From assembly GCA_035516175.1 (NCBI GenBank), contig DATJAO010000027.1, positions 1 through 64,000 of the forward strand: DNA of 64,000 bases. Reading direction: 5' to 3'. The stretch comes from DASPSR01 sp035516175. GTDB lineage: Bacteria > Nitrospirota > UBA9217. Shown here piece after piece: positions 35,447-44,623 of the stretch (within the stretch, counting starts at the first letter, position 1; each line of letters starts with the position of its first letter). A program made the position numbers and the translations under genes. The notes below the pieces were generated by a model that ran no database searches, was not told the DNA's origin, and was given only the letters and a program-made list of their open reading frames with translations.

Positions 35447-35923
35447 TTAATTCCACGCTGTGTCTTTGATGCGCCGGAGGTTCTCTGAAGCGCTCTGGTC
35501 CTTCTCTTCAGAACTGGCGAACAGGATGAATGCGATGAGGTTCTTGATATGGTCAAGTTCGATACGCTCTGTGTATACCGTCATGGCCTTTTCCAGGATA
35601 TCCTCGCGCTGATCGTCGGAAATGATCCCGAGATGCGTTAGCTTTGAGACAAAGCCGAAGGCATCGATCGTGAACCGATCTCGTTCTTCCCGGTTCATTG
35701 TTCTCATCCGGATGGAAGGTGCGGTTTTCCTCGGCATGAAGAAACTTTCAGACTGTTTCTGTACGAGGGTTTGCATGAGCGTGAGCGCAGCGTCCGCCTC
35801 ATGGAGACGGTATCCACTGTTGAGCAAGGCCTGCATGATTTTCCCTTCCTTGTCAAACAGGTCCTGCTTGTCCCGTACCTGGTCCGCAATGAGAGAGAAC
35901 AGGTTCATCATCAGTTCATCCAA
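35447..35923 (-). CDS. smg: Smg family protein (DUF494)
   Basis: About 158 aa from TTG at 35923, preferred because AAGGAG stands seven bases upstream and LDELMMNLFSLIADQ follows; an upstream open frame extends to 35950. The helix-rich body (EADAALTLMQTLV, RIELDHIKNLIAFILFAS) matches Smg/DUF494, whose biochemical role is unknown. In many genomes smg lies between dprA and topA. Here topA follows and only a broken piece of dprA precedes it, which supports the call. Confidence 0.88.
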   Translation of the reverse strand: MDELMMNLFSLIADQVRDKQDLFDKEGKIMQALLNSGYRLHEADAALTLMQTLVQKQSESFFMPRKTAPSIRMRTMNREERDRFTIDAFGFVSKLTHLGIISDDQREDILEKAMTVYTERIELDHIKNLIAFILFASSEEKDQSASENLRRIKDTAWN

Positions 35924-36034
35924 GAAAACACTCCTTATCGCATAAACCACTGAGTCATAAAGATCACGGAGTAAACATAATGTGTTTCGCCCTGCTTCTT
36001 CGCGCTTCCTTCATAGCTTCACGTTAGCAGAACT

Positions 36035-36180
36035 TTAATCATACTGCATATAATACTTCTCCGGGAGCTGTTTTACCAGTCCTTTCAGTTCCAGGTTAAT
36101 CAAACCCCCGCTCAGCTCGCCAGAGGCGTGCGGCATTTGTTCATGATCAAATCGACATACTTCGGTTCATTCGGAAGAAT
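36035..36180 (-). pseudogene. dprA: Remnant of dprA, C-terminal winged-helix end, frameshifted
   Basis: On the minus strand, bases up to 36180 read ILPNEPKYVDLIMNKC and stop shortly after. One base-frame away the sequence continues GELSGGLINLELKGLVKQL and PEKYYMQYD, ending at a TAA (36037-36035). Joined, these give the DprA C-terminal winged helix: a short helix, then a recognition helix LELKGLVKQLPGK-type and the wing. The frame changes near 36115-36125. The upstream 300 residues of DprA, including the Rossmann fold, are absent. The position just before smg is where dprA normally lies, so this is decay in place. Confidence 0.75.
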
Positions 36181-36435
36181 GCCGGATGAATGTTTTATTT
36201 CATGAGTATGTCCGTTGTCCGGTCGTATTCTGCACTTAAGGGTAGAAATTATACAGACTCACGAAAGATAGTCAAGGCTTTTTTTGGACAGAAGTCAGGG
36301 GATGTTTCTCGGATTATTCCATTGAACATCACCGGTGTGCCACTCTGTTTCTTGTTTTTTATAAGGACAGGCTTGATAAAAGTTGGTATAATGCTTTTAT
36401 ATTACTTTTAATTACGGGTTCTCTTTGGTGAAACA

Positions 36436-37830
36436 GTGAACAATAAGTTGCAGAAAGTGTCCCCGTCGGGGCAAAAATGGGCTGATATTTTCAACCACAT
36501 CAAGATAGGGGTCGTGATCGTGGGCCCGGATGCAAAGACGCTGGATATGATGAACCAGGCCTTTGCCGTCATGCACGGATATACCGTCGATGAACTGACC
36601 GGAAGACCGATAGGCGACATCACGGGGCCCGAGGGCCGTGCGGAACTGCAGCGACAGCTCAGCACGATCATGCAGAAGGGGAGCTATGTTTTTGATGCTA
36701 TCAATATTCGCAACGATGGCACCACGTTTCCGGTTCAGGTAGACGTGGCGGCGGTGAAAGACGGTGGCGGGAATGTTGTGTACTACGTCATCAACATGCT
36801 GGACATTTCGGAGAGAAAGCAGGTCGAGGAGATTCTGCGTTTTGCCGCGCGCCGGTGGCGGACCACGTTTGATGCCATGAAGGAAATGGTCTTTCTGCTG
36901 GACCGGGAAGGAAAGATCAAACGTTGCAACAGCGCAACGGCGGCGTACTTCGACAAACCTTTTGAGGAGATCAACGGCCGTGATTGCTGCGAGTTCATTC
37001 ATGGGACAACGGTCCTGGCCGAAGAATGCCCTTTTCAGCGCATGCTCCAGACAAAACGCCGGGAGCAAATCGTCCTGCAACGAGGAGAAGAATGGTTCGA
37101 TGTCGTTGTTGACCCGCTTCTCGATGATGCGGGAGCTGTCAACGGCGCTGTCCATATCATGTACGATATCACCGAACGGAAACGGGCCGAGGAACGGATC
37201 AGGGCGTCTCTCGGAGAGAAGGAAATTCTTTTAAAGGAAATTCATCACCGCGTAAAGAACAACCTGCAGGTCATCATGAGCCTCCTGCGGCACCAGGCGG
37301 AATACGCGCAGGACCAGAAGATTCATGATATATTCCTCGAAAGCCAGAGCCGTATTAAAGCCATGTCATTCATCCATGAAAAACTGTACCAGTCCGATAA
37401 TCTGGCAAAGGTTGACCTCCGCGATTATATCAGCAGCCTTGCGAAGAATCTGTTCAGTACCTATAAAGTAAATGCCGCTCAGATACAGCTGGCAGTAGAT
37501 GCCGATGACATTTCCCTGGGAGTTGATACCGCCATTCCGTGCGGGCTGATCATCAATGAACTGGTTTCAAATTCCCTAAAGCATGCGTTTCCCGATAATC
37601 GGACCGGCAGGATCGCCATAACGGTTCGTCCGGTCAGACCGGGAGAACTCGAACTGGTGGTTGGCGATGATGGGGTCGGTATCCCAATGGACCTGGATAT
37701 TGTAAATGCCAAATCGCTGGGATTGCATCTCGTAACCCTCTTGGCCAAAAACCAGCTCCGTGGCCACATCGAGATGATGAGAAACAGAGGAACATGTTTC
37801 AGAATTCGGTTTAAAGGGGTAGAGGCATGA
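36436..37830 (+). CDS. Sensor histidine kinase, PAS-PAS-HisKA_2-HATPase
   Basis: 464 aa with a GTG start at 36436. There is no membrane helix, so it is a cytoplasmic sensor. The first PAS domain (about 12-130) ends VINMLDISERKQ and the second (about 138-250) ends IMYDITERKRA. The dimerisation domain is the HisKA_2 type with EIHHRVKNNLQVIMSLL, which holds the phospho-His. The ATP domain has ELVSNSLKHAF and GDDGVGI. Its stop overlaps the start of the next sensor by four bases (ATGA), so the two are co-translated and probably act in one pathway. The signal is unknown. Confidence 0.92.
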   Translation: MNNKLQKVSPSGQKWADIFNHIKIGVVIVGPDAKTLDMMNQAFAVMHGYTVDELTGRPIGDITGPEGRAELQRQLSTIMQKGSYVFDAINIRNDGTTFPVQVDVAAVKDGGGNVVYYVINMLDISERKQVEEILRFAARRWRTTFDAMKEMVFLLDREGKIKRCNSATAAYFDKPFEEINGRDCCEFIHGTTVLAEECPFQRMLQTKRREQIVLQRGEEWFDVVVDPLLDDAGAVNGAVHIMYDITERKRAEERIRASLGEKEILLKEIHHRVKNNLQVIMSLLRHQAEYAQDQKIHDIFLESQSRIKAMSFIHEKLYQSDNLAKVDLRDYISSLAKNLFSTYKVNAAQIQLAVDADDISLGVDTAIPCGLIINELVSNSLKHAFPDNRTGRIAITVRPVRPGELELVVGDDGVGIPMDLDIVNAKSLGLHLVTLLAKNQLRGHIEMMRNRGTCFRIRFKGVEA

Positions 37831-40088
37831 AAAAAGGCACAATCTTTGTCGTTGAAGACGAGGTCATCATCGCCGATGATATTAAAAGCTATTTGCAAAA
37901 ATTCGGCTACAAGGTCCCCTTGATAGCAACGTCGGGAGAAGAGGCGCTGAAAAGGGTGCGCGACGTACGGCCTGACCTGGTCCTCATGGACATTGTATTG
38001 CGCGGCGAGATGGATGGAATTGAAACGGCAGAAAGGATTCGATCCGAATTCGATATCCCTATTGTATACCTTACCGCTTTTGCCGATGATGAAACCCTGG
38101 AACGGGCGAAAATAACAGAGCCGTTCGGGTACATCATCAAACCCTTTGAGGAGCGGGACCTGTATACGACCATCGAGATGGCTCTCTACAAACACAAGAT
38201 GGAGAGAAAATTAAAAGAGAGCGAAGCGAAATTCCGCCGTATCGTGGAAACAGCGCAAGAGGGCATCTGGGTGCTGGATACGGAGGACAGGACAACGTAT
38301 GTCAACAAGCGTATGGCGGAGATGCTTGGATACCGCGAGGACGAGATGATCGGGAGGAAGCTCGTAGACTTCCTCATCGAGAAGGAGCATTCCAGGGTGC
38401 CACGGGGTTTTGAGCCCCTCATGTCGGGAAGCAGAGAAGTACTCGATTTCAAATTCCACCGGAGAGACGGCTCATTCCTCTGGGGGATGCTTTCCACCAC
38501 ACCGATTCAGGATTCCGATGGCCGGGTCATCGGATTCTTGGGCATGATCACCGATGTGACCGAGCGGAAACGGGCGACGGCGGCGATACAAGAATCTCAT
38601 GAAAGACTCTTAACAATCCTGGAGAGTCTGGACGCCATCGTTTATGTTGCGGACATGGAGACGCATGAGGTCTTGTTCGCGAATAATTATGCGCAGAAAG
38701 TGTTCGGCGACGTGGCCGGCAAAGTATGCTGGGATACGTTCCGGAAGGGACAGGACGGGCCTAGCAAATCCTGCACGAACGACAAGCTACTCACAGCCGA
38801 CGGTAAGCCCGCGGGCGTATGCACTTGGGAATTTCAGAACACCGTCACGGGCAAATGGTTCGATATTCGGGCTCGGGCCATCCCGTGGGTAGACGGCCGT
38901 ATGGTCCGTCTGGAGATCGCAACAGACATTACCGCACGCAGAAGGATGGAAGAAGAGCTCATCAAGTCGCAGAAGCTTGAATCCATCGGCATTCTTGCCG
39001 GCGGCATCGCCCATGACTTCAATAACGTCCTGACCGGCATTATGGGCAATATCTCACTGGTATTGCTCGACAGGGACCTGTCGGAAAAGACTCAAAAGAG
39101 ATTATCCGAGGCTGAAAAATCCTGCATCAGGGCAAAAGATCTTACCCAGCGGCTGCTCACTTTCGCAAGGGGCGGAGCTCCGGTCAAGAAAATCTCTTCC
39201 GTGTCTTCATTGCTTAAAGATGCGGCCAGTTTTGCGCTTACGGGAACGACGGCCAAGAGTGAATTTTCTCTGCCCGGTGAGTACTGTTATGCTGAAATAG
39301 ACGAGGGGCAGATGCGTCAGGTCATTCATAATATCATCATCAATGCCGTCGAGTCCATGCCCCAGGGAGGTACGGTAAAGGTGGCCTGTCAGAAAATTAA
39401 GCTGAATGCGGAGGATGGTATTCCTCTTCAAGCGGGGGACTATGCGAAAATATCCATCCAGGACGCGGGGACAGGGATATCTCCAGAACATCTGCCGAAG
39501 ATTTTTGATCCTTATTTCACGACGAAGGAGAAGCGGGCGGGGATGGGTCTCGCCACCGCTTATTCCATCATTAAGAACCACGGGGGCTACATTACTGCGG
39601 AGTCAAAGCCGGGGAAAGGGACGACCATTTTTATCTACCTTCCCATTGTCATGATGGAACCTGCGCCATTAAAGGTCGAGGACGTAAAGTTCCCCTTCAG
39701 CAGCGGCAGGGTTCTGATCATGGATGACGAAGAGATCATCAGAAACGTCGTCGGCGAGATGCTCATGCACCTGGGATACGAGGTCGGATTTGCGGAAGAC
39801 GGTGCCGAGGCGATCAGGCTCTATCGAGAGGCGATGGCAGCTTCCCGGCCATTTCATGCGGTCATTATGGACCTGACAATTCCGGGAGGAATGGGCGGCA
39901 AAGAGGCCATTGCAAAGCTGCGAGAAATCGATTCTCATGTGAAGGCCATCGTCTCGAGCGGGTATTCAAACGACCCTGTCATGGCCAACTTCAAAGAATA
40001 CGGCTTTGTCGGCGTTGTTACGAAACCGTATAAAATGAAGGACATGAACGAGACTCTTAGGCGGGTGCTTGCGCAGTCGAATTCATAA
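37827..40088 (+). CDS. Hybrid sensor kinase, REC-PAS-PAS-HisKA-HATPase-REC
   Basis: 753 aa. The N-terminal receiver (1-120) has VVEDE, the phospho-Asp in LVLMDIVL and Lys in YIIKPF. PAS one spans about 130-250. PAS two (about 255-375) carries several Cys (KVCWDTF, PSKSCTND, GVCTWEF). HisKA has GIAHDFNNVLTGIMG and the ATPase has DAGTGI and GMGLATAYSI. A second receiver (about 630-750) has IMDDEE, IMDLTIPGG and VTKPY. The gene overlaps the upstream kinase by four bases, so the kinase may phosphorylate the first receiver. No DNA-binding output is present, so the final target is elsewhere. Confidence 0.92.
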   Translation: MKKGTIFVVEDEVIIADDIKSYLQKFGYKVPLIATSGEEALKRVRDVRPDLVLMDIVLRGEMDGIETAERIRSEFDIPIVYLTAFADDETLERAKITEPFGYIIKPFEERDLYTTIEMALYKHKMERKLKESEAKFRRIVETAQEGIWVLDTEDRTTYVNKRMAEMLGYREDEMIGRKLVDFLIEKEHSRVPRGFEPLMSGSREVLDFKFHRRDGSFLWGMLSTTPIQDSDGRVIGFLGMITDVTERKRATAAIQESHERLLTILESLDAIVYVADMETHEVLFANNYAQKVFGDVAGKVCWDTFRKGQDGPSKSCTNDKLLTADGKPAGVCTWEFQNTVTGKWFDIRARAIPWVDGRMVRLEIATDITARRRMEEELIKSQKLESIGILAGGIAHDFNNVLTGIMGNISLVLLDRDLSEKTQKRLSEAEKSCIRAKDLTQRLLTFARGGAPVKKISSVSSLLKDAASFALTGTTAKSEFSLPGEYCYAEIDEGQMRQVIHNIIINAVESMPQGGTVKVACQKIKLNAEDGIPLQAGDYAKISIQDAGTGISPEHLPKIFDPYFTTKEKRAGMGLATAYSIIKNHGGYITAESKPGKGTTIFIYLPIVMMEPAPLKVEDVKFPFSSGRVLIMDDEEIIRNVVGEMLMHLGYEVGFAEDGAEAIRLYREAMAASRPFHAVIMDLTIPGGMGGKEAIAKLREIDSHVKAIVSSGYSNDPVMANFKEYGFVGVVTKPYKMKDMNETLRRVLAQSNS

Positions 40089-40232
40089 CCGATCCATTTC
40101 TGCCGTTCGATATTCTCCCGGCGTGCGTGTCCGATATCAGGCATTTCCGTGGTCGTATGCGGGCGCTGGATGATTTCGGACGGGGCGCCCCGGCCGGCCA
40201 GCACAAGGTGCATGTGCGGCGGTCAGCTGGAT

Positions 40233-40868
40233 TCATATGTTTTTCGATGGGCAGATGTCGTACAGAACGCATGCCTGGTGGTTCGGCTTCTTCGCCTGGC
40301 ATATCTTACGGCCGTGAAAGATAAGGAGATGCGACAGATTCCCCCATTCCTTTTTGGGGGTGATGGGCATCAGGTCGTTTTCGATCTTTAAGGGGTCCTC
40401 ATCCTTCGTGAGCCCGAGTCTGCTGGCGAGCCTCTTCACGTGCGTGTCCACGGCGATCCCCTCATTGATCCCAAAGGCGCTCGATAGCACGATATTCGCT
40501 GTTTTCCGGGCCACACCGGGCAGGGTGATGAGTTCGTCCATGGCCTGCGGCACGTTCCCGCCGAATTTCTCGAGTATCATCTTCGCTGCCTTGTTGATGC
40601 TTTTCGCCTTATTGTTAAAGAAGTTCACGGAACGGATGTCCTTGGCGAGTTTTTCGGGCGTGGTGTCCGCGAAGTCCCTAACGGTCCGGTATTTTTTGAA
40701 CAGATCCTCAGTCACCTTGTTGACGAGCACATCCGTCGTCTGCGCCGAGAGGATGGTCGCGATAAGGAGCTCGAATGGTGACGTGAACCGGAGCGCAGTC
40801 TGCGGCGTGCCGTCATACTCCTTTTTCAGCCTCTTAAGAATGATCGTTATCATGTCCCGCTTGTCCAT
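40233..40868 (-). CDS. nth: Endonuclease III
   Basis: 211 aa DNA glycosylase/AP lyase for oxidised pyrimidines. The helix-hairpin-helix LPGVARKTANIVLSSAF holds the catalytic Lys. The Asp in VDTHVKRLASRLG is also present. The C-terminal iron-sulphur loop normally reads C-x6-C-x2-C-x5-C. Here it is C-x6-His-x2-C-x5-C (CQAKKPNHQAC, then IC), so one [4Fe-4S] ligand is changed to His. AAAGGAGGGACT precedes the ATG. The gene converges with the hybrid kinase. Confidence 0.95.
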   Translation of the reverse strand: MDKRDMITIILKRLKKEYDGTPQTALRFTSPFELLIATILSAQTTDVLVNKVTEDLFKKYRTVRDFADTTPEKLAKDIRSVNFFNNKAKSINKAAKMILEKFGGNVPQAMDELITLPGVARKTANIVLSSAFGINEGIAVDTHVKRLASRLGLTKDEDPLKIENDLMPITPKKEWGNLSHLLIFHGRKICQAKKPNHQACVLYDICPSKNI

Positions 40869-41106
40869 AGTCCCTCCTTTGACTGCCTTTTTTCGCTCCG
40901 ATAATCTGAAATACCAGTATCATCTGCTCTGCATCGGCACGTGCAGAATGGGGTAAACGGTATTCCCTCGTGCCTTCCTTCGAGAGCGGAGTGATCAAAA
41001 ATCCCCTCAACCGTAGCAATTGCCGCTCCCCTCTCAGGACTTGTCTCGCGAACAATCTGTGAACAGAACGGGATACACTATTCTTCGTTGCGCTGAGAAT
41101 TATTTT

Positions 41107-41784
41107 TTAATGGAACAGCCGGGTCCTGTTCTTTAAAAGATATGTCAATGTCCTCGATTCAACAAATCCCGGATTCCTGTTCCGCTCGAAGAACGCCTTG
41201 AGGTCTTCCAGGGTATCCACGTCTTTCCACTGCGGTACGAGATGCACGCGGAGCGATGATTCGTGCAGGATGTCCATGGTTTTTCGAAAGACCGTGTCCG
41301 TGCTCCATGGGATCCCCCGAAAAATACTCGGCTGAAACGATCTCTGGTTAAAACCGATCAGGTAATACCCGCCGTCATCTGCAGGTCCGATTACGGCATC
41401 GTTCTCGTTGAGCGATTCAAGGGCCTCATGGAAGACCGCTGGCGTGAGGTCCGGTATGTCGCTTCCGATGAGTATGGCGCTCGTATATCCTTCCAAGAAT
41501 GTTTTCCTGAACGCCAGCTCCATTCTCTCTCCCAGATCGCTTCCGTCCTGGGGCACGGCTGGATAGCCGACGAGCCACGTCGTAATCGCTTCTTTCGCGT
41601 CAGGCGGATAGAAGAAGATCCTGAAAGGATAGCCTGACGTTCTTAGAGCGTCAATGATATCGAGAATGAAGTTCTTGTAGAGCGCGAGCGCAGCCTCTTC
41701 GCCCACCGCCGCGGCCAGGCGTGATTTCACTCGGCCCGTGAACGGAGCCTTGATGAAGAGGAGTACAATCGGTTTGTCAGGCAT
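41107..41784 (-). CDS. TIGR04282-type glycosyltransferase (DUF2064)
   Basis: 225 aa. The N-terminus VLLFIKAPFTGRVKSRLAAAVG, the middle AILIGSDIPDLTPA and the metal-site-like PADDGGYYLIGF match the DUF2064/TIGR04282 glycosyltransferase A-fold family. The acceptor and sugar are unknown. A gene of the partner family TIGR04283 lies on the same strand at 43.2-43.9 kb, and the two are frequently linked in genomes. Here infA and an HD-GYP gene lie between them. Confidence 0.87.
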   Translation of the reverse strand: MPDKPIVLLFIKAPFTGRVKSRLAAAVGEEAALALYKNFILDIIDALRTSGYPFRIFFYPPDAKEAITTWLVGYPAVPQDGSDLGERMELAFRKTFLEGYTSAILIGSDIPDLTPAVFHEALESLNENDAVIGPADDGGYYLIGFNQRSFQPSIFRGIPWSTDTVFRKTMDILHESSLRVHLVPQWKDVDTLEDLKAFFERNRNPGFVESRTLTYLLKNRTRLFH

Positions 41785-42112
41785 GTTTGAACAACGATTT
41801 AATCAGGATCCCGTGCTTCGAGTGAAGGATGTGATTTCTTCCTTCATCACAATCATGTTGATGTCATGGATAAGCGGTCTTGTCAGACCATGCTCTTAAT
41901 TATTGAGTATTGCATAAATATACGTCCAATTCAAGGGCCATACAGGACAGATAGACACAATATTTGCAGGTGACCGAAAGGAGGCGTTTCTATCGAATGC
42001 TGATTGCTCATAAGTATAAATAGTTTAAGATACGTATTTGGTTCATCCCCGTTGTGTGAAAGAGTTATAATATAATAAAGCTTTCCCCAAGGGGAGGGAA
42101 AAAGGAACGACG
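41785..42112 (+). promoter_or_regulatory. Intergenic region with infA promoter
   Basis: 328 bases with no gene. Two overlapping TATAAT boxes lie at 42066-42071 and 42071-42076. The best -35 candidate is TTCATC at 42042-42047 (18-base spacing), which is weak. AAAAGGAA stands just before the infA ATG. A small CCCC/GGGG hairpin lies near 42080-42096. The promoter is read by eye. Confidence 0.5.
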
Positions 42113-42343
42113 ATGTCCAAAGAGGATTTCATAGAAGCTGAAGGAAAGATCCTCGAGGCGCTTCACGGTGGATTGTTCAAGGTCGAGCTGGACACAGGAC
42201 AGGTGATCCTGGCGCATCTTGCAGGGAAGATGCGGATACATCATGTCAGGATTGTGACGGGCGATAGGGTGAGGGTCGAGTTGTCTGTTTATGATCTGAC
42301 GCGAGGAAGGATTACGTATCGACTGAAACACGAGGCTGCATGA
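42113..42343 (+). CDS. infA: Translation initiation factor IF-1
   Basis: 76 aa single S1-fold protein of exactly the expected size. SKEDFIEAEGKILEALHGGLF, VILAHLAGKMR and the closing YDLTRGRITYRLK are the family hallmarks. It binds the 30S A site during initiation. It stands alone on the plus strand between two minus-strand genes, rather than in the ribosomal-protein operon. It may be the only copy or a second one; this window cannot tell. Confidence 0.95.
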   Translation: MSKEDFIEAEGKILEALHGGLFKVELDTGQVILAHLAGKMRIHHVRIVTGDRVRVELSVYDLTRGRITYRLKHEAA

Positions 42344-42437
42344 GCGCCGGAGTGCTTTACCTCCACACATTCCTGATAATTTCGGAATTGTGCTTTCCGT
42401 CTGTTATGTCCACGCGAACCCCCTCATTTGAATACTT

Positions 42438-43181
42438 CTAAGCATAGAGCATGATCTTCCCTATGTAGCCCTTGAGCTCATTAGCGGACTTCGCGAAGGT
42501 CTCGATCACTGCGGGATCGAAATCCTTTCCTGATGCAGTCAGGATTGCCCGCTGCGCTTCTTCAAACGGCAGGGCTTCCCGATAGGGCCTTTTTACCGTG
42601 AGCGCGTCAAGGGCATCCGCCACGGCGAAGACCCTCGCCCCGACCGGAATCTCGGACCCCTTAAGTCCCTGCGGATAGCCGCTGCCGTCGAAGTGTTCAT
42701 GATGGCTCCTGATGATCTCCGCCGCATTTGCGAAATATCCTATATGGCTTATGATCCGGTGGCCGATTTCGGGATGGCCGTGCATGATCGCCCGTTCTTC
42801 AGTGGTAAGCGGGCCATTTTTGTGTAGCACAGCATCAGGGACTCCGATCTTGCCGATGTCGTGGAGAAGCGCTCCGCAATAGAGGTCTACGAGGTCCCTG
42901 CCCGTGATGCCGTAAACGTGCCCCATGATCATGGCGAACTGCGTCACGCGCAGCGAATGGTTGCCCACTTCGTGCTCGCGGGCGTCTATAGCGCTCACGA
43001 AAGCCTCCAGGGTCACGAGATAGCTCGTTTCGATCTCATCGACGACATCCTCGAGATGGGTGTCGGCAAAATAGCAGTGCTCGCAGCGATAGGTGCCGTC
43101 CGCCCTTTTGATGTAGCGATTGTTCTCGATTTTCGCTCCGCAGTGAGGACAGAAAAGGACGTCTTCCTGGGCTTGCATCAT
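42438..43181 (-). CDS. HD-GYP domain protein with N-terminal zinc ribbon
   Basis: 247 aa; AGGAGG stands eight bases before the ATG. Residues 10-40 hold a zinc-ribbon-like pair (CPHC and CEHC). The rest is an HD-GYP phosphodiesterase domain: LLHDIGKIG (HD), HHEHFDGSGYPQGL (GYP) and VADALDALTVKRPYR. Such enzymes cleave cyclic di-GMP or related dinucleotides. Active-site residues look complete. It is followed on the minus strand by infA's opposite-strand neighbourhood and preceded 14 bases away by the glycosyltransferase 2 gene, with which it may be co-transcribed. Confidence 0.93.
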   Translation of the reverse strand: MMQAQEDVLFCPHCGAKIENNRYIKRADGTYRCEHCYFADTHLEDVVDEIETSYLVTLEAFVSAIDAREHEVGNHSLRVTQFAMIMGHVYGITGRDLVDLYCGALLHDIGKIGVPDAVLHKNGPLTTEERAIMHGHPEIGHRIISHIGYFANAAEIIRSHHEHFDGSGYPQGLKGSEIPVGARVFAVADALDALTVKRPYREALPFEEAQRAILTASGKDFDPAVIETFAKSANELKGYIGKIMLYA

Positions 43182-43194
43182 GGTTCATTCCTCC

Positions 43195-43887
43195 TCATTG
43201 GTAATATTTCTGCAACTGTTCGGGCGGTACGCCGAGAGCATAAAGCATCTGAAGGGTCCAGTTCCTGAACGTGCTGAAAAGAAGCCCGTCCCTTTCCCAT
43301 CTCCGCGGGGAGGTGAGGACCTTTGAGGGTATGATGCAGATCCGATCCCCGCGTTTTCTGATGCGCCCCATGATCTCGACGTCCTCCATCAGGGGAATGT
43401 CCTGGTACCCGCCGATTATTTCAAAGTACTCTCGTCGTATAAATATCGCCTGGTCCCCGAAGGGGATCCTCGTAAGCCGTGTACGGAGAAAGACATACTT
43501 TTCCGTGATTCTGAAGATACGTCTGCTGGTAGCGATGCCCAGATCGAATGCTCCGGCAACAAACCGGTCGACGCTCATGGCCGTCGTTATTAAGGTGAGT
43601 GCATCTTTTGGCAGCAGGGTATCGGCATGGAGAAAGAGAAGAATATCGCCGGATGCTAGCGACGCACCGCTATTCATCTGGCGCGCTCGCCCCCTGCCGG
43701 AAATGATCTTAGTGATCCGTTCGTCCTCGATCGCGTTGATGGTGCTTCCCCGTGGATCGCCGTCAACGACAATGACCTGGGGCATGCCATTTACGGCACG
43801 ATCAAACACCTGGGTGATGATCCCGTTTATCCTGTCAGATTCTTGAAACACGGGTATGATGACGGATAGCGTCGGAATGTCTTTCAT
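43195..43887 (-). CDS. TIGR04283-type family 2 glycosyltransferase
   Basis: About 230 aa from the ATG at 43887; the frame is open to 43986 and the extra 33 residues are not family-like. SVIIPVFQESDRING, VVDGDPRGST, the GRGRARQMNSGA phrase, LFLHADTLLP and GDQAIFIRREYFE are typical of TIGR04283 proteins. The GT-A fold DxD is HAD in this family. Substrate unknown. It precedes the HD-GYP gene and is the usual partner of the TIGR04282 protein at 41.1 kb. Confidence 0.88.
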   Translation of the reverse strand: MKDIPTLSVIIPVFQESDRINGIITQVFDRAVNGMPQVIVVDGDPRGSTINAIEDERITKIISGRGRARQMNSGASLASGDILLFLHADTLLPKDALTLITTAMSVDRFVAGAFDLGIATSRRIFRITEKYVFLRTRLTRIPFGDQAIFIRREYFEIIGGYQDIPLMEDVEIMGRIRKRGDRICIIPSKVLTSPRRWERDGLLFSTFRNWTLQMLYALGVPPEQLQKYYQ

Positions 43888-44017
43888 GGTTCTAGATTTT
43901 CGGGAGTACTCCCTGATAAAATTCAGGCCATCCTCGGCGGCCGGTCTTCTGATGAACCCGCCGCTGTACACATTGTTTGCGATCATTTACCGAGCTTGAT
44001 GGGAAGCCCAAGGTCTT

Positions 44018-44476
44018 TCATTTTCCCGATGCCTGCCATGCCGCCCTGATAGCTTCCACCCGCTTCCGGTTCACGCCGAAATCCGAATAGCCCAGGCGGG
44101 ACGCGGACCTCACCTGGATGAGCTTCGCGTGATCATCGAAAGAGAACTCGACATCGTCGACAAAATGCCAGAGCGCGCTGGCGAATTCCGCATGGAGATA
44201 GCTGTTCGTTTCGGTGATGATTTTAGTCCTCTTCATCTGGAGGATGATCTTTCTAAGACCGGCAATGGCTTCTGGTGTTGTCGAGAAATAGGGGAGGGGC
44301 TGAACAGCATGGTCTTTATCGGTGCTCTGGCTCGATACGCAGTTCGGAGAAGAAGGACAGGGGGCCAGTTTGCCGTCCCTGACGCCCAGGCTCGCCGGCC
44401 GTCCGCCTGTACAGCCGATGATTAGTATGCTCGTGGGTAACATAATGGCCAGGGACTTCATGATGATGGCTCGCAT
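44018..44476 (-). CDS. DUF1499 lipoprotein
   Basis: 152 aa. A short hydrophobic leader ends in the lipobox LIIGC near residue 22, so the mature protein should be lipid-anchored. The domain has the DUF1499 marks CPSSPNCVSSQS near residue 40, TNSYLHAEF, DDVEFSFDD and SRLGYSDFGVNRKRVE. The function is unknown. A TATAAT (minus strand, 44521-44516) gives it a local promoter. A terminator-ended leader RNA lies a further 100 bases upstream. Confidence 0.88.
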   Translation of the reverse strand: MRAIIMKSLAIMLPTSILIIGCTGGRPASLGVRDGKLAPCPSSPNCVSSQSTDKDHAVQPLPYFSTTPEAIAGLRKIILQMKRTKIITETNSYLHAEFASALWHFVDDVEFSFDDHAKLIQVRSASRLGYSDFGVNRKRVEAIRAAWQASGK

Positions 44477-44623
44477 AAATGATGTTTATTCCTCTTCGGT
44501 TATGTCAATGTTTCTATTATAACATATTATCAATTCGCACCATAAATCCTCGATCATCAGGCTGGAGAGGATGTCAACAGACATTTCAGATCTGACATCA
44601 ATACTTATACTCGCCGCCGGAAC

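Noticed and set aside
40089..40232. Possible transposase scrap in the gap between the hybrid kinase and nth
   Set aside because: Six-frame reading gave no convincing family pattern.
44486..44584. 32-codon minus-strand open frame between the leader RNA and DUF1499
   Set aside because: Too short, no ribosome-binding site, and its 3' half overlaps the DUF1499 TATAAT.
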